From assembly GCA_041392165.1 (NCBI GenBank), contig JAWKMN010000010.1, forward strand, positions 23,460 through 87,459: a stretch of 64,000 nt of DNA, written 5' to 3'. Made by a program: the position numbers and the translations under genes. This DNA is from Arenibacter sp041392165. GTDB lineage: Bacteria; Bacteroidota; Bacteroidia; Flavobacteriales; Flavobacteriaceae. This document shows positions 26,119 through 34,748 of this stretch, one piece after another. Within the stretch, counting starts at the first letter, position 1; each line of letters starts with the position of its first letter. The notes beneath the pieces are model-generated. The model searched no databases. It was not told the origin of the DNA and saw only the letters and a list, made by a program, of their open reading frames with translations.

Positions 26119-26164
26119 ATACCCAGAAATTGTATTTGACCCAATACGACCATATCAAAAATAA

Positions 26165-26313
26165 AAAAGAGGACGCACCCCTACGTCCTCTTTTAAAAGT
26201 TAAAAAATAGGCTTTTTTTTACCAAATAGCTTATTTTTCAAGTCTTACTTATGAGTCTTAAATTTAAGGATTATTTCCAAATAAACAACGCTCTTATCGA
26301 ATAAAAAATTAAC
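26165..26313 (-). repeat. hairpin element, copy B
   Basis: Second copy of the element at 25162-25304, about 1 kb away in the same orientation. The 11-bp stem is perfect here (26165-26175 with 26184-26194, loop CACCCCTA). On the minus strand it is followed by a T-rich run (TTTTTTATTTTT), which makes it a good intrinsic terminator. It lies 97 bp beyond the stop of the Gfo/Idh gene and may therefore also end that operon's transcript. Confidence 0.55.
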
Positions 26314-26410
26314 CTAAAACATACCCCCCTTCAAAAACTCTTCCTTAAGCCCTTCCTTTAAAACTTAAAATAATACTTTATATTTTATTGTATAAAAAAC
26401 TGCAAACAAA

Positions 26411-27544
26411 TTACTTACCATTAAAAGTAAACTCAGGCAACTTGATTATCTCCCCACCCCTTAGTGCCGACTCATGCGCCAGGATCCCAACGCAGGTAAT
26501 ATTGGCGGACTGCTTGGCATTGGGATATGGCGATTTGTTCAGAACCAGTGCATTAACAAATTCGTGAACCAAATGTGGATGTGAGCCTCCATGACCAGCT
26601 CCCTGTGTAAAGGAAAGGTGCTGATGTTCTTCTGAATCATACACCCCCTGAGTGGTAAAATGCCGTATTTCCTTCGGTAATAATTTTGCAAAATCAGGAC
26701 TTTCCACTTCCTCAGGAATCTCCGGCTCCGGTTTCTTTGCCGTATGTACCACCAATGGTTTCCCTTCGATCAAAGGCCATTCCACCGATTTCCTAGAGCC
26801 GTACACCTCAAAACTTTCCCTATATTGTCTTGCCACATCAAATAGTGAACGATATACCTGAGCACTTAAATCGGAATTTCTAAATTTAATATGTGTGGTC
26901 TCCACTGCGTATGGCGAGCTGTAATGATGAATCAACTCTTCCCGTATAGTTCCCGACCCAAAACAAGATACGTATTCGGCTTCACTCCGCAAAAGACCCA
27001 GAACAGGACCTACACAATGTGTGGCGTAATGCATCGGGGGCAAGCCCGGCCAATAATTGGGCCAGCCGTCCATATCCTGCTGATGGCTCGCTTTTAGGAA
27101 CTGCACCTTGCCCAATTCGCCTTTTTCATACAACTCCTTCATAAACAAAAACTCCCTAGCGTACACAACCGTTTCCATCATCATGTAGGTGAGGCCGGTT
27201 TCCTGTGTCAATCGCACAATTTCTTCACATTCCTCCACAGTAGTTGCCATAGGCACGGTACAGGCTACATGTTTCCCCGCTTTTAGGGCCTTTATGGATT
27301 GGATACCATGGTCGGGAATAGGAGTATTGATATGTACTGCGTCTATTTCAGGATCCTGGAGCAGGTCATCATAGGAAGTATATCTTTTTTCAATATTGAA
27401 GGCATCGGCCAGTTCCTTCAATTTATCTGGGTTCCTTTGCGATATGGCCACTAAATTGGCATTTGGATGTCTTTGGTAGATAGGGATAAACTCAGCTCCA
27501 AACCCTAATCCCACTATAGCTACATTTATTTTCTTACTGTTCAT
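26411..27544 (-). CDS. Gfo/Idh/MocA family oxidoreductase
   Basis: A 377-residue NAD(P)-dependent oxidoreductase without signal peptide. The N-terminal Rossmann motif is VAIVGLGFGAEFIPIYQRHP. In the place of the usual EKP catalytic motif it reads CTVPMA, so the standard lysine is absent; the same replacement occurs in a branch of the family. The C-terminal half is the alpha/beta sheet domain. It is the last gene of an operon, 11 bp after a sugar epimerase gene, itself after a ThuA-containing lipoprotein. Gfo/Idh enzymes paired with ThuA and TIM-barrel isomerases act on sugars by oxidation at C3, which is the likely setting. Substrate unknown. Confidence 0.9.
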   Translation of the reverse strand: MNSKKINVAIVGLGFGAEFIPIYQRHPNANLVAISQRNPDKLKELADAFNIEKRYTSYDDLLQDPEIDAVHINTPIPDHGIQSIKALKAGKHVACTVPMATTVEECEEIVRLTQETGLTYMMMETVVYAREFLFMKELYEKGELGKVQFLKASHQQDMDGWPNYWPGLPPMHYATHCVGPVLGLLRSEAEYVSCFGSGTIREELIHHYSSPYAVETTHIKFRNSDLSAQVYRSLFDVARQYRESFEVYGSRKSVEWPLIEGKPLVVHTAKKPEPEIPEEVESPDFAKLLPKEIRHFTTQGVYDSEEHQHLSFTQGAGHGGSHPHLVHEFVNALVLNKSPYPNAKQSANITCVGILAHESALRGGEIIKLPEFTFNGK

Positions 27545-27555
27545 ATTACTGTATC

Positions 27556-28413
27556 TTAATTAAATTTTCTTTTTAAAAACTCAATTCCTTGGGAGGCAAA
27601 TTCATCCTGGCTATTTGCCAGGTTTTTCCAAATGCACACCGCCCCCGCCAACTCCTTGATCTCCGGAGTGAAGCTTTCAATAACGATTGCCCTGGTATAA
27701 TCAATAGCTTTTAAACCCTCCGCAAAGTCGGTCCAAGGGGTTAGGCCGGTACCGGGAATACCCCTATGGTTCTCGGAAACCTGTACATGAAGCAACTTGT
27801 CCCCTACCATCTTTATGGCTTCCACAATATTGCCTTCTTCAATAGTCATATGAAAACCATCAAGTAACACTTTAGCATTGCTATGATTAATATCTTTAAT
27901 AAAGCGCATTACATCCTCAGCAGTATTGATCATATCCGACTCAAAACGATTCAGTGGCTCCAAAGCAATGGACAAACCATGATCCTGAGCCATGACACAT
28001 ACCTTACCCACATTGGCCACTGCCAATTCCCATTCCTTTTTACGATCTTCCAATGGCAGCATTCTTGCTTTCCCCACCGCCGCATACATTGGGCCCGCAA
28101 AAAAATCCACGCCCCAAAGATTACAAAGTTCAAAGCACTTTTCAATGTAGTCAAAGCAATTTTGGTGAACTGAGGCCTCCTTATGTGTCAGATCCTTTGC
28201 AGGTCCAAAGGCCCCACAAACAACGGCCTCCAGTCCGTTGTCCTCCAAAGCCTTCTTTACAACTTCCCCATCTATCAGATCCGGGTCTTCCACTGGAATT
28301 TCCACCAAATCATATCCCATACCTTTAATTTTAGGGAATAGGGCAACGGAACGGGTATTGAAGGGAGATTCCCAAAGCCATGTACTTACGCCATATTTTA
28401 TGCTATTTTTCAT
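27556..28413 (-). CDS. sugar phosphate isomerase/epimerase (AP-endonuclease-2 TIM barrel)
   Basis: A 285-residue TIM-barrel protein of the xylose-isomerase-like family. The metal-binding residues are visible in order: Glu in ALEPLNRFES, Asp and His in VLLDGFHMTIEE, His in VSENHRGIPG and Glu in VIESFTPE. Such enzymes epimerise or isomerise keto sugars using a divalent metal. No signal peptide, so cytoplasmic. It is the middle gene of the operon, 67 bp after the large lipoprotein gene and 11 bp before the oxidoreductase. It fits the interconversion step of a keto-sugar route. Confidence 0.9.
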   Translation of the reverse strand: MKNSIKYGVSTWLWESPFNTRSVALFPKIKGMGYDLVEIPVEDPDLIDGEVVKKALEDNGLEAVVCGAFGPAKDLTHKEASVHQNCFDYIEKCFELCNLWGVDFFAGPMYAAVGKARMLPLEDRKKEWELAVANVGKVCVMAQDHGLSIALEPLNRFESDMINTAEDVMRFIKDINHSNAKVLLDGFHMTIEEGNIVEAIKMVGDKLLHVQVSENHRGIPGTGLTPWTDFAEGLKAIDYTRAIVIESFTPEIKELAGAVCIWKNLANSQDEFASQGIEFLKRKFN

Positions 28414-28480
28414 TCTTTAATTATTACTAAAAATAAGTTATCATTTTAATTTATATTACAGTCATTTACATGCCATAATT

Positions 28481-31400
28481 TTATCTTTCCTTAACTACCT
28501 TCATAACACCCTGCATTATTCTCCAATGCCCGGGAAAGGTGCATATGAAAGGGTAATCACCAGGAGCTGTGGGAGCATTGAATTTTAAAACCACCTTTTC
28601 CTCCGGATTTATAATCGCCGTTGCAAAGAGGACTTCGGGCATGTCTGGGATATAGTTTTTTTCGGCACCATCTGGATCCATGGCCATTTTATCGGCAGCC
28701 ATACCCACCTTTTCCTTTTCGCCCACTTTGGTTATCACCAGGTTGTGCTGCATAAAATCGGTGTTCTCAAATATAAGCTCAACAGATTTTCCAGCTGTTA
28801 CAACAAATTCTGTGAGGTCATATTTCATCTCATTTTTTATGGTCTTGATATTGATGAGCACAGCACCTAAGTTATTATCCGAGGCACTGTTAGCAACCGA
28901 CTCCACCTCAGTTATATAGGTTTCCACCAAAAGATGGGCCAAGGATTTATCCGCAAAAGTGCTTTTGGCATTTTGAGAGTAGTCCGATTCCACCTCGTAT
29001 TTCCAATCCCCGGCCAAAGAGGTGCTGTATGGACCCGCTTTAAGGAACATCTGTTCTTTATTGCCCCAGATGCCTCCTCCGCCACCTGTATCCTCAACAC
29101 GGACAGCTATTGTATTGCCGCCGGCCTTCAAAACCCCGGATGGAATCCTGTACTCCCTATTGGCCTGATAATCTTTTTCCGTACCGCCAACCAAAACGCC
29201 GTTCACATAGACCTTGTCCGAATCGTCAATGGGTCCAAGGGAAATGGTCCCCGATACTCCTGCAGCATTGGAAGGGACGTCCACACTTTTTCGGAACCAT
29301 ATAACACCATCCATTTGCAATCCTGCATCTTCTATAAGTTGGGGAAGGAGCATGGTTTCCCATTGGGAATCATTAAGACCTATTGCCTGCCTCTGTTTTT
29401 TTTCTACGGATCCCATTTTAAAATTAGGGTTGGCGGACTGGAAAGCATTGATAAATCCTTTGTGATGTTTACTTGCTGCCACATACAATGCCTTTGCCAA
29501 CCAATCGTCGGCCAATATTTGTTTGTCCCCACTTAATTGGAACAATTTCTGTCCTACTACCCCATCGGGTTCCCGTTCGGAAAAATAGTTAAGAGCCGCC
29601 AATTGCACTTCTGGATCTTTGTCTTGGAGTACATTGGATTCCATTAAAAGGGCATCCACTTCGGAATTTTTGGGCAAGATCTGTATAACGGCCTTCCTTA
29701 CCGAAGCTGAAGGGTGAACAATGGCCGCTTTTACCGCCGCCATTACCTCTGTATTGGAAATAACGGCCCCAAGTCCGTCCAAGGTCCATAAGGCATGTAA
29801 GGCACCCGGATTAAGCCCCAAGTTGTCCGCTGTATTGTCCTTAACCAATTTTATAAGTTCTGGTAGCACATCGGTATTTCCATTCTCAACCAACAAACGC
29901 TGTGCGGTCATTCGCCAAAACATATTATCGTTGGAAAGTGCTTTTATCAGGTTTTTTGAATCTTCCTTATCCAAAGTCATTGAAGTGCTTTCCACTCCAT
30001 CTTTTGGCAATATACGCCAAACCCGTCCCTTGGATTTATCCCTCAAGGGGTTTTCATAAGCATTCCCCGGGCCATTTACGGCATCATAGCCGCCTCTATC
30101 TACGTTAGGGGTGGGATTGTGCTGAATTATAAAATTATACCAGTCCAACACCCAAACGGCCCCGTCAGGCCCCACCTTGGCTTCCACAGGGGAAACCCAT
30201 TCATCCGAGCTGGCCATTAAATTGCCCCCGTCCTTTTCCACATATCCGGCACCATTCCTTTCAATTTTAGCTATATGTACCAACCCTCCCGTTGGTTCGC
30301 ACACAAAGGCGTACTTGTTCCAATATTTTTCAGGATAGGTTCTTGCGGTGTAAAAATGGTGTCCCGCAGCGGCCGTAAAGCCCCCAAAAACATCTACTTG
30401 TCTAATATTCTGGGTAATGGGCAACATCGCATAATGACCATCAATCTTTAAACTTCCCTTTATGGAAATACCTTTCACATCCTTTAGGTTCTTATTGGGG
30501 ATTCCCATATAAACACTATGTGTATTGTTTGCCGTGGAAGCAAAAATGGAATTATCCTCGGTAATCCCCAGTCCCCAAGTATTATTACTGGTATTGGTTA
30601 AAAATTCAAAATTGCCCAAATCGCTATCAAAGTGGTAGATCCCTTGACCAAATTCGAAGTTTTTACCCAAAATACTGCCTTTAAATCCGGAATAACCTAC
30701 CACACCATAAATTTTGTTGTCGATACCTCGCTGTAGGTTGGATGGCCCGGCATGGGTGTCAAAAACGCCCCATCCATCCATTACAATTTCTTTTACATCG
30801 GCCCTATCATCACCGTCCGTATCCTTTAGGAACAGAAAATAAGGTGCCTGGGAAACCAAGATGCCCCCATTCACAAAAGTGAAACTGGTAGGGATGTTTA
30901 ATTGATCGGCGAATACGGTAAACTTATCCGCTTTTCCGTCACCATCGGTGTCTTCACATATTTTTATTCTATCGTCGCCCGAGCCTTTATCATCCCTCAC
31001 CGTATTGGGATAGTCAACGGTCTCTATAACCCATAGCCTGCCTTTCCCATCCCAATTCATGGCAATAGGGTTGATTATATTGGGTTCTGCCGCAAACAGT
31101 TCCAACTTAAATCCGGAAGGGACCTGAATCAATTTTGCCGATTCCTCAGGAGTTAAGGGCAATTGATATTTTGGTGCGGGATCCCTTTTCTCGTAATTGG
31201 GAATATTGGCCACTTCCTGGTACTCCAAAGTTGGTATCTCTTTAACAAATTCTTCCCAGTTCTTTTTAACCTGGTCGTTTACTGCCCAAAGAATACCTTC
31301 TTTAATGAGTTCATGAAACCCGGGCTTGTTCCAGGTTCTTTCATCATGCCCGTAGGCCGTGTAGAATACCCTACCCTTTCCAAATTGCTTTACCCACGTC

Positions 31401-31987
31401 CAGGGTTCATGATGCTCCCCTTCCACCCTTTCCATCAACACGGTAATATCATTGGCCAATTTATCATGTACATAGGTTTCGTCCCATGTGGGGAATTCCT
31501 CAAAATCTTGCATGATTGGATGCGACCTGTCTATAATTTTAGCCGTGAAGGTACCGGTTCCATGGGTTTTAAACTGCCCCCCTACCATTTCAACATACTC
31601 TTCGGATTCATTAAAACAAAAACTTGCACAATGAATAGGTAAAAATGCATGGCCGGCCGCCACATAATCCAACAATGCCTTTTCCTGTTCTGGATGCCTA
31701 CTTTCATGATTGGCATATATTATTACTCCGTCGTAAAGCGCCAGGTTTTCAGGATTAAGGTCTTCCACTTTCTCGGTATAGGTGATATTTATACCGCTTT
31801 GGGTCAAGGCAGAAGCCAAAATGGGCATATATGCCCGTGAATTATGGTGTTCCAGGGCATGGCCCAGAAACAACATTTCAATCCGTCTGGGTTGATCGTC
31901 CTTCTTTTTCTTCCCGGAAGGATTGCAACCCGTAAAGATGGCAACTACAATTAACAAACAAACAAGATAAGTCTGTAGCGTTTTCAT
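28481..31987 (-). CDS. multidomain lipoprotein: ThuA, dehydrogenase propeller, HEAT, jelly-roll and cupredoxin domains
   Basis: A 1168-residue lipoprotein (lipobox FTGC, Cys21). Domains in order are: ThuA-like glutamine-amidotransferase fold (about 36-245, LFLGHALEHHNSRAYMPIL); a membrane-bound-dehydrogenase-type propeller (about 300-640, VIETVDYPNTV, EDTDGDGKADKFTVF); HEAT repeats (about 665-860); a galactose-binding-like jelly roll (about 880-1010); and a C-terminal cupredoxin (about 1030-1168). The cupredoxin has type 1 copper ligands: His in MQHNLV, then Cys1149, His1154 and Met1158 in ICTFPGHWRIM. The frame has an earlier ATG 12 codons upstream; the chosen ATG begins the signal peptide. 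No CxxCH haem motif is seen. It probably oxidises a sugar outside the cytoplasm and passes electrons through copper. First gene of the operon, divergent from an AraC regulator. Confidence 0.85.
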   Translation of the reverse strand: MKTLQTYLVCLLIVVAIFTGCNPSGKKKKDDQPRRIEMLFLGHALEHHNSRAYMPILASALTQSGINITYTEKVEDLNPENLALYDGVIIYANHESRHPEQEKALLDYVAAGHAFLPIHCASFCFNESEEYVEMVGGQFKTHGTGTFTAKIIDRSHPIMQDFEEFPTWDETYVHDKLANDITVLMERVEGEHHEPWTWVKQFGKGRVFYTAYGHDERTWNKPGFHELIKEGILWAVNDQVKKNWEEFVKEIPTLEYQEVANIPNYEKRDPAPKYQLPLTPEESAKLIQVPSGFKLELFAAEPNIINPIAMNWDGKGRLWVIETVDYPNTVRDDKGSGDDRIKICEDTDGDGKADKFTVFADQLNIPTSFTFVNGGILVSQAPYFLFLKDTDGDDRADVKEIVMDGWGVFDTHAGPSNLQRGIDNKIYGVVGYSGFKGSILGKNFEFGQGIYHFDSDLGNFEFLTNTSNNTWGLGITEDNSIFASTANNTHSVYMGIPNKNLKDVKGISIKGSLKIDGHYAMLPITQNIRQVDVFGGFTAAAGHHFYTARTYPEKYWNKYAFVCEPTGGLVHIAKIERNGAGYVEKDGGNLMASSDEWVSPVEAKVGPDGAVWVLDWYNFIIQHNPTPNVDRGGYDAVNGPGNAYENPLRDKSKGRVWRILPKDGVESTSMTLDKEDSKNLIKALSNDNMFWRMTAQRLLVENGNTDVLPELIKLVKDNTADNLGLNPGALHALWTLDGLGAVISNTEVMAAVKAAIVHPSASVRKAVIQILPKNSEVDALLMESNVLQDKDPEVQLAALNYFSEREPDGVVGQKLFQLSGDKQILADDWLAKALYVAASKHHKGFINAFQSANPNFKMGSVEKKQRQAIGLNDSQWETMLLPQLIEDAGLQMDGVIWFRKSVDVPSNAAGVSGTISLGPIDDSDKVYVNGVLVGGTEKDYQANREYRIPSGVLKAGGNTIAVRVEDTGGGGGIWGNKEQMFLKAGPYSTSLAGDWKYEVESDYSQNAKSTFADKSLAHLLVETYITEVESVANSASDNNLGAVLINIKTIKNEMKYDLTEFVVTAGKSVELIFENTDFMQHNLVITKVGEKEKVGMAADKMAMDPDGAEKNYIPDMPEVLFATAIINPEEKVVLKFNAPTAPGDYPFICTFPGHWRIMQGVMKVVKER

Positions 31988-32054
31988 GATACGGTTAAAT
32001 TTGTGTTTAACAATTATAGTCATTTATAGGGCATAAAGAATACTCAATGTTATC

Positions 32055-32068
32055 TACAGTTGACTGTA
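32055..32068. promoter_or_regulatory. palindrome in the divergent control region, candidate AraC operator
   Basis: TACAGT-TG-ACTGTA is a perfect inverted repeat (6-bp arms). It lies between the ThuA-lipoprotein operon (start 31987) and the araC-type gene (start 32183). AraC proteins usually bind direct rather than inverted repeats, so another regulator is possible. Confidence 0.35.
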
Positions 32069-32124
32069 TTATATCATTGATTATTATTATTACTTATATT
32101 TACAGACAAATAATGACAATCTTA

Positions 32125-32132
32125 TAGGTTTG
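32125..32132 (+). promoter_or_regulatory. -7 element of the AraC-type gene
   Basis: TAGGTTTG fits TAnnTTTG and lies 50 bp before the GTG start at 32183. A weak TTTA sits 22 bp upstream in the -33 place. Confidence 0.45.
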
Positions 32133-32182
32133 GACCCCAAATTGAACACTGTTTTTCCCAAACATTAAACCCTTGACCAAAA

Positions 32183-33049
32183 GTGAAGTCCGCTTTACAA
32201 AAATCGCCCATTCCCAACTCCCACGCCTTTGTTTCCAAGTTGTTGAGACAACCTAATTTTGATCCTAATTGGCACTTCCATCCGGAATACCAACTATTTA
32301 TGGTGTTAAAAGGTAGTGGCACCCGATTCATTGGAGATCACGTAAAGCATTACAAGGAAGGGGACATTACCTTTACGGGTCCTAATTTGCCCCATATGTG
32401 GCGTAGCGACAATGAAGGGCATACTGTTGAGGAAAACTTATGGTCCGAAGGTGTTGTAATTTATTTTCATGACGATTTTATTGGACAAAGTCTTTTGCAA
32501 AAGGAGGAAATGATCAAACTAAGGCTATTGTTCCAAAAGAGCTTGCGCGGCCTGGATGTTACCGGAAAAACCGCGGATACCATCCGTGTCATGATCAACA
32601 ATCTTTTGCACTTGGAAGGTATGGAAAGTGTTCTAGAATTGTTTAAAATTCTGAACTGCCTTGCCAATACCACAGAATGTACCGTACTGGCCAGTCCCGG
32701 CTACACCAACTCTTTAAAGGAAGGCGATACGGAAAGGATGAATATGGTACATGCCTATGTTATGAAGAATTTCAAGAATAAAATTGAATTGGGCACCGTG
32801 GCCTCATTGGCGAATATGACCCCTACCTCCTTCAGCAGATATTTTAAGGTACATGCCAACAAAACATTTTCCGAATTTTTAAGTGAAATTAGAATCGGCC
32901 ATGCCTGCAAATTACTGATCGAAAACAAAATGAATATTGGACAGGCCTGCTACGAAAGCGGTTTTCATACCCTCTCCAATTTCAACAAACAGTTCAAGGC
33001 CATTACAAAAAGAACCCCGCTATCCTATAAAAAGGAATATCGCCCTTGA
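32183..33049 (+). CDS. AraC family transcriptional regulator
   Basis: A 288-residue regulator with an N-terminal cupin-like sensing domain (about residues 20-110, HFHPEYQLFMVLKGSG and GDITFTGPNLPHMW). A C-terminal pair of helix-turn-helix motifs follows (about 190-285, with VASLANMTPTSFSRYFK and IGQACYESGFHTLSNFNKQF). The start is GTG at 32183, the only start before an in-frame stop at 32174-32176. It is divergent from the ThuA-lipoprotein / epimerase / oxidoreductase operon and is the likely activator of that operon in response to a sugar. Confidence 0.93.
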   Translation: MKSALQKSPIPNSHAFVSKLLRQPNFDPNWHFHPEYQLFMVLKGSGTRFIGDHVKHYKEGDITFTGPNLPHMWRSDNEGHTVEENLWSEGVVIYFHDDFIGQSLLQKEEMIKLRLLFQKSLRGLDVTGKTADTIRVMINNLLHLEGMESVLELFKILNCLANTTECTVLASPGYTNSLKEGDTERMNMVHAYVMKNFKNKIELGTVASLANMTPTSFSRYFKVHANKTFSEFLSEIRIGHACKLLIENKMNIGQACYESGFHTLSNFNKQFKAITKRTPLSYKKEYRP

Positions 33050-33108
33050 ATAAGCGGCAAGCATACCGCTGGGTCCTTTTTTTGGAACAATAATTACTTT
33101 AATTGAAG

Positions 33109-33116
33109 TAATTTTG
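33109..33116 (+). promoter_or_regulatory. -7 element directly before the FAD oxidoreductase start
   Basis: TAATTTTG ends only five bases before the ATG at 33122. With the usual start about seven bases downstream, the transcript would begin at or next to the start codon. A TTTG lies 24 bp upstream (33081-33084), slightly far for a -33 element. Confidence 0.45.
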
Positions 33117-33121
33117 CATTT

Positions 33122-34678
33122 ATGGTAAGAAACATTCAGCTCCGGACCACTTTATTGGAAGAATCGGCCGAAGATATCCTTAAAAAGAAAGCTTCGAAAT
33201 ATTTGGGAATCCCTATTGGGGAAATTTCCAAGGTACATGTACTTCGAAAATCGATAGACGCCCGTAAATCTACCATATATTTCAATTATAAGGTTTCGGT
33301 TTATATCAACGAACCTCCACCAAAGATCAAGGAATATAATTTTGATTATAAAGACGTATCCAAGGCCAAAAAAATACACATTATAGGATTTGGACCTGCC
33401 GGGATGTATGCCGCGCTCCGCTGTATTGAACTTGGATATAGGCCCATTGTCCTGGAAAGGGGCAAAAATGTTAAGGACCGCCGGCGCGATCTAAAGGCCA
33501 TCAACAGGGACCATATAGTAAACGAAGACTCTAATTATTGCTTTGGCGAAGGAGGTGCCGGTACTTATTCTGATGGTAAATTGTACACTCGAAGTCTCAA
33601 AAGAGGGGATGTTCGGCGAATCTTTGAAAATTTGGTATATCACGGTGCCACCGAACAAATACTCATAGATGCACACCCCCATATTGGCACCAACAAATTG
33701 CCCAAGCTGGTGCAAAACATTAGGGAAACTATTCTAAAATATGGTGGAGAAATACACTTTCAGACCAAGGTGGTAGATTTTACCATTGTCAATAACGCCA
33801 TTGAGGCCATTGTTATGCATGATGGCACCGAAATGCAGGCAGCAAGGGTTATATTGGCTACAGGGCATTCTGCCAGGGACATCTATTATTTGCTGAACAA
33901 CAAAAAAATTGCCCTACAGGCCAAGTCGTTTGCCATGGGTGTCCGGGTAGAACATCCCCAACATATTATAGATAGCATACAATACCATTGTAAAGGACAA
34001 CGGAACCAACTGCTCCCTGCCGCCTCCTATAGTTTGGTGGAACAGGTAAAGGACAGGGGCGTATACTCGTTCTGTATGTGTCCGGGAGGATTTATAGTTC
34101 CGGCAGCGACCGCTCCGGGAGAAGTAGTGGTAAATGGGATGTCGCCATCTAAAAGAAATAACCTATTTGCCAATTCCGGTATTGTAGTTGAAATAAATGT
34201 AGATCTCGATATTCAAAAATACGGGCACCACGGCGCATTGAAAGGTTTGGAATATCAAAAGGATCTGGAGCGATTGGCATTTACTTCTGGTGGGCGCACG
34301 CAAACTGCTCCTGCACAGCGTCTTACCGATTTTGTAGAAGGTAAACTGTCCAACAACCTAAACCCTACCTCCTATCAACCGGGATTGAAATCCGCTCCAT
34401 TGCATTCGCTTTTGCCCAAATTGATCGGTAGCAGGCTACGAATGGGCTTTGCTGCCTTTGGAGAAAAAATGAAGGGCTATTACACCTCGGAAGCCAATGT
34501 AGTAGGGGTAGAATCAAGAACCTCCTCCCCTATCAATATTCCAAGAAATGAAAATTTGGAACATCCCGGAATAAAAGGATTATTTCCCTGTGGGGAGGGT
34601 GGTGGCTACGCTGGTGGCATTGTATCCGCTGCCATGGATGGGGAACGCTGTGCGGAAGCGGCCACAGCCGGACTATAA
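33122..34678 (+). CDS. NAD(P)/FAD-dependent oxidoreductase (COG2509 type)
   Basis: A 518-residue flavoprotein without signal peptide. Residues 1-80 form a small alpha/beta lead domain (IQLRTTLLEESAEDI). It is followed by the FAD-binding Rossmann motif IIGFGPAGMYAALRCIEL (about residues 87-104) and a second glycine-rich element in YCFGEGGAGTYSDGKLYTR. It ends with the typical FPCGEGGGYAGGIVSAAMDG near residue 490. Members of this COG2509 group are widespread dehydrogenase-like flavoproteins without an agreed substrate. Monocistronic, with a -7 element almost touching the start codon. Confidence 0.9.
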   Translation: MVRNIQLRTTLLEESAEDILKKKASKYLGIPIGEISKVHVLRKSIDARKSTIYFNYKVSVYINEPPPKIKEYNFDYKDVSKAKKIHIIGFGPAGMYAALRCIELGYRPIVLERGKNVKDRRRDLKAINRDHIVNEDSNYCFGEGGAGTYSDGKLYTRSLKRGDVRRIFENLVYHGATEQILIDAHPHIGTNKLPKLVQNIRETILKYGGEIHFQTKVVDFTIVNNAIEAIVMHDGTEMQAARVILATGHSARDIYYLLNNKKIALQAKSFAMGVRVEHPQHIIDSIQYHCKGQRNQLLPAASYSLVEQVKDRGVYSFCMCPGGFIVPAATAPGEVVVNGMSPSKRNNLFANSGIVVEINVDLDIQKYGHHGALKGLEYQKDLERLAFTSGGRTQTAPAQRLTDFVEGKLSNNLNPTSYQPGLKSAPLHSLLPKLIGSRLRMGFAAFGEKMKGYYTSEANVVGVESRTSSPINIPRNENLEHPGIKGLFPCGEGGGYAGGIVSAAMDGERCAEAATAGL

Positions 34679-34720
34679 GGCCATTTTTTTGATTTAAACG
34701 GTTTATCCAAACTAATCCAC

Positions 34721-34728
34721 TACCTTTG
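34721..34728 (+). promoter_or_regulatory. -7 element of the DEAD-box helicase gene
   Basis: TACCTTTG matches TAnnTTTG and lies 20 bp before the ATG at 34749. The -33 region has only a weak TTTA. Confidence 0.5.
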
Positions 34729-34748
34729 CCGCTTATTTTACACATTAC

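Larger units (their letters stand above)
24758..26410. other. 1.65 kb gene-poor island
   Basis: This AT-rich stretch carries no intact gene. In order it holds an AT-rich part (24758-25160) in which nothing was recognised, hairpin element A, an 11-bp tandem repeat, a transposase remnant and hairpin element B; the last four are listed separately. It separates housekeeping genes from the sugar-oxidation operon and has the look of a decayed insertion site. Confidence 0.7.

Noticed and set aside
28934..29536. 200-codon plus-strand frame opposite the ThuA lipoprotein gene
   Set aside because: It is antisense to clearly conserved domains and its composition fits a shadow of the coding strand.
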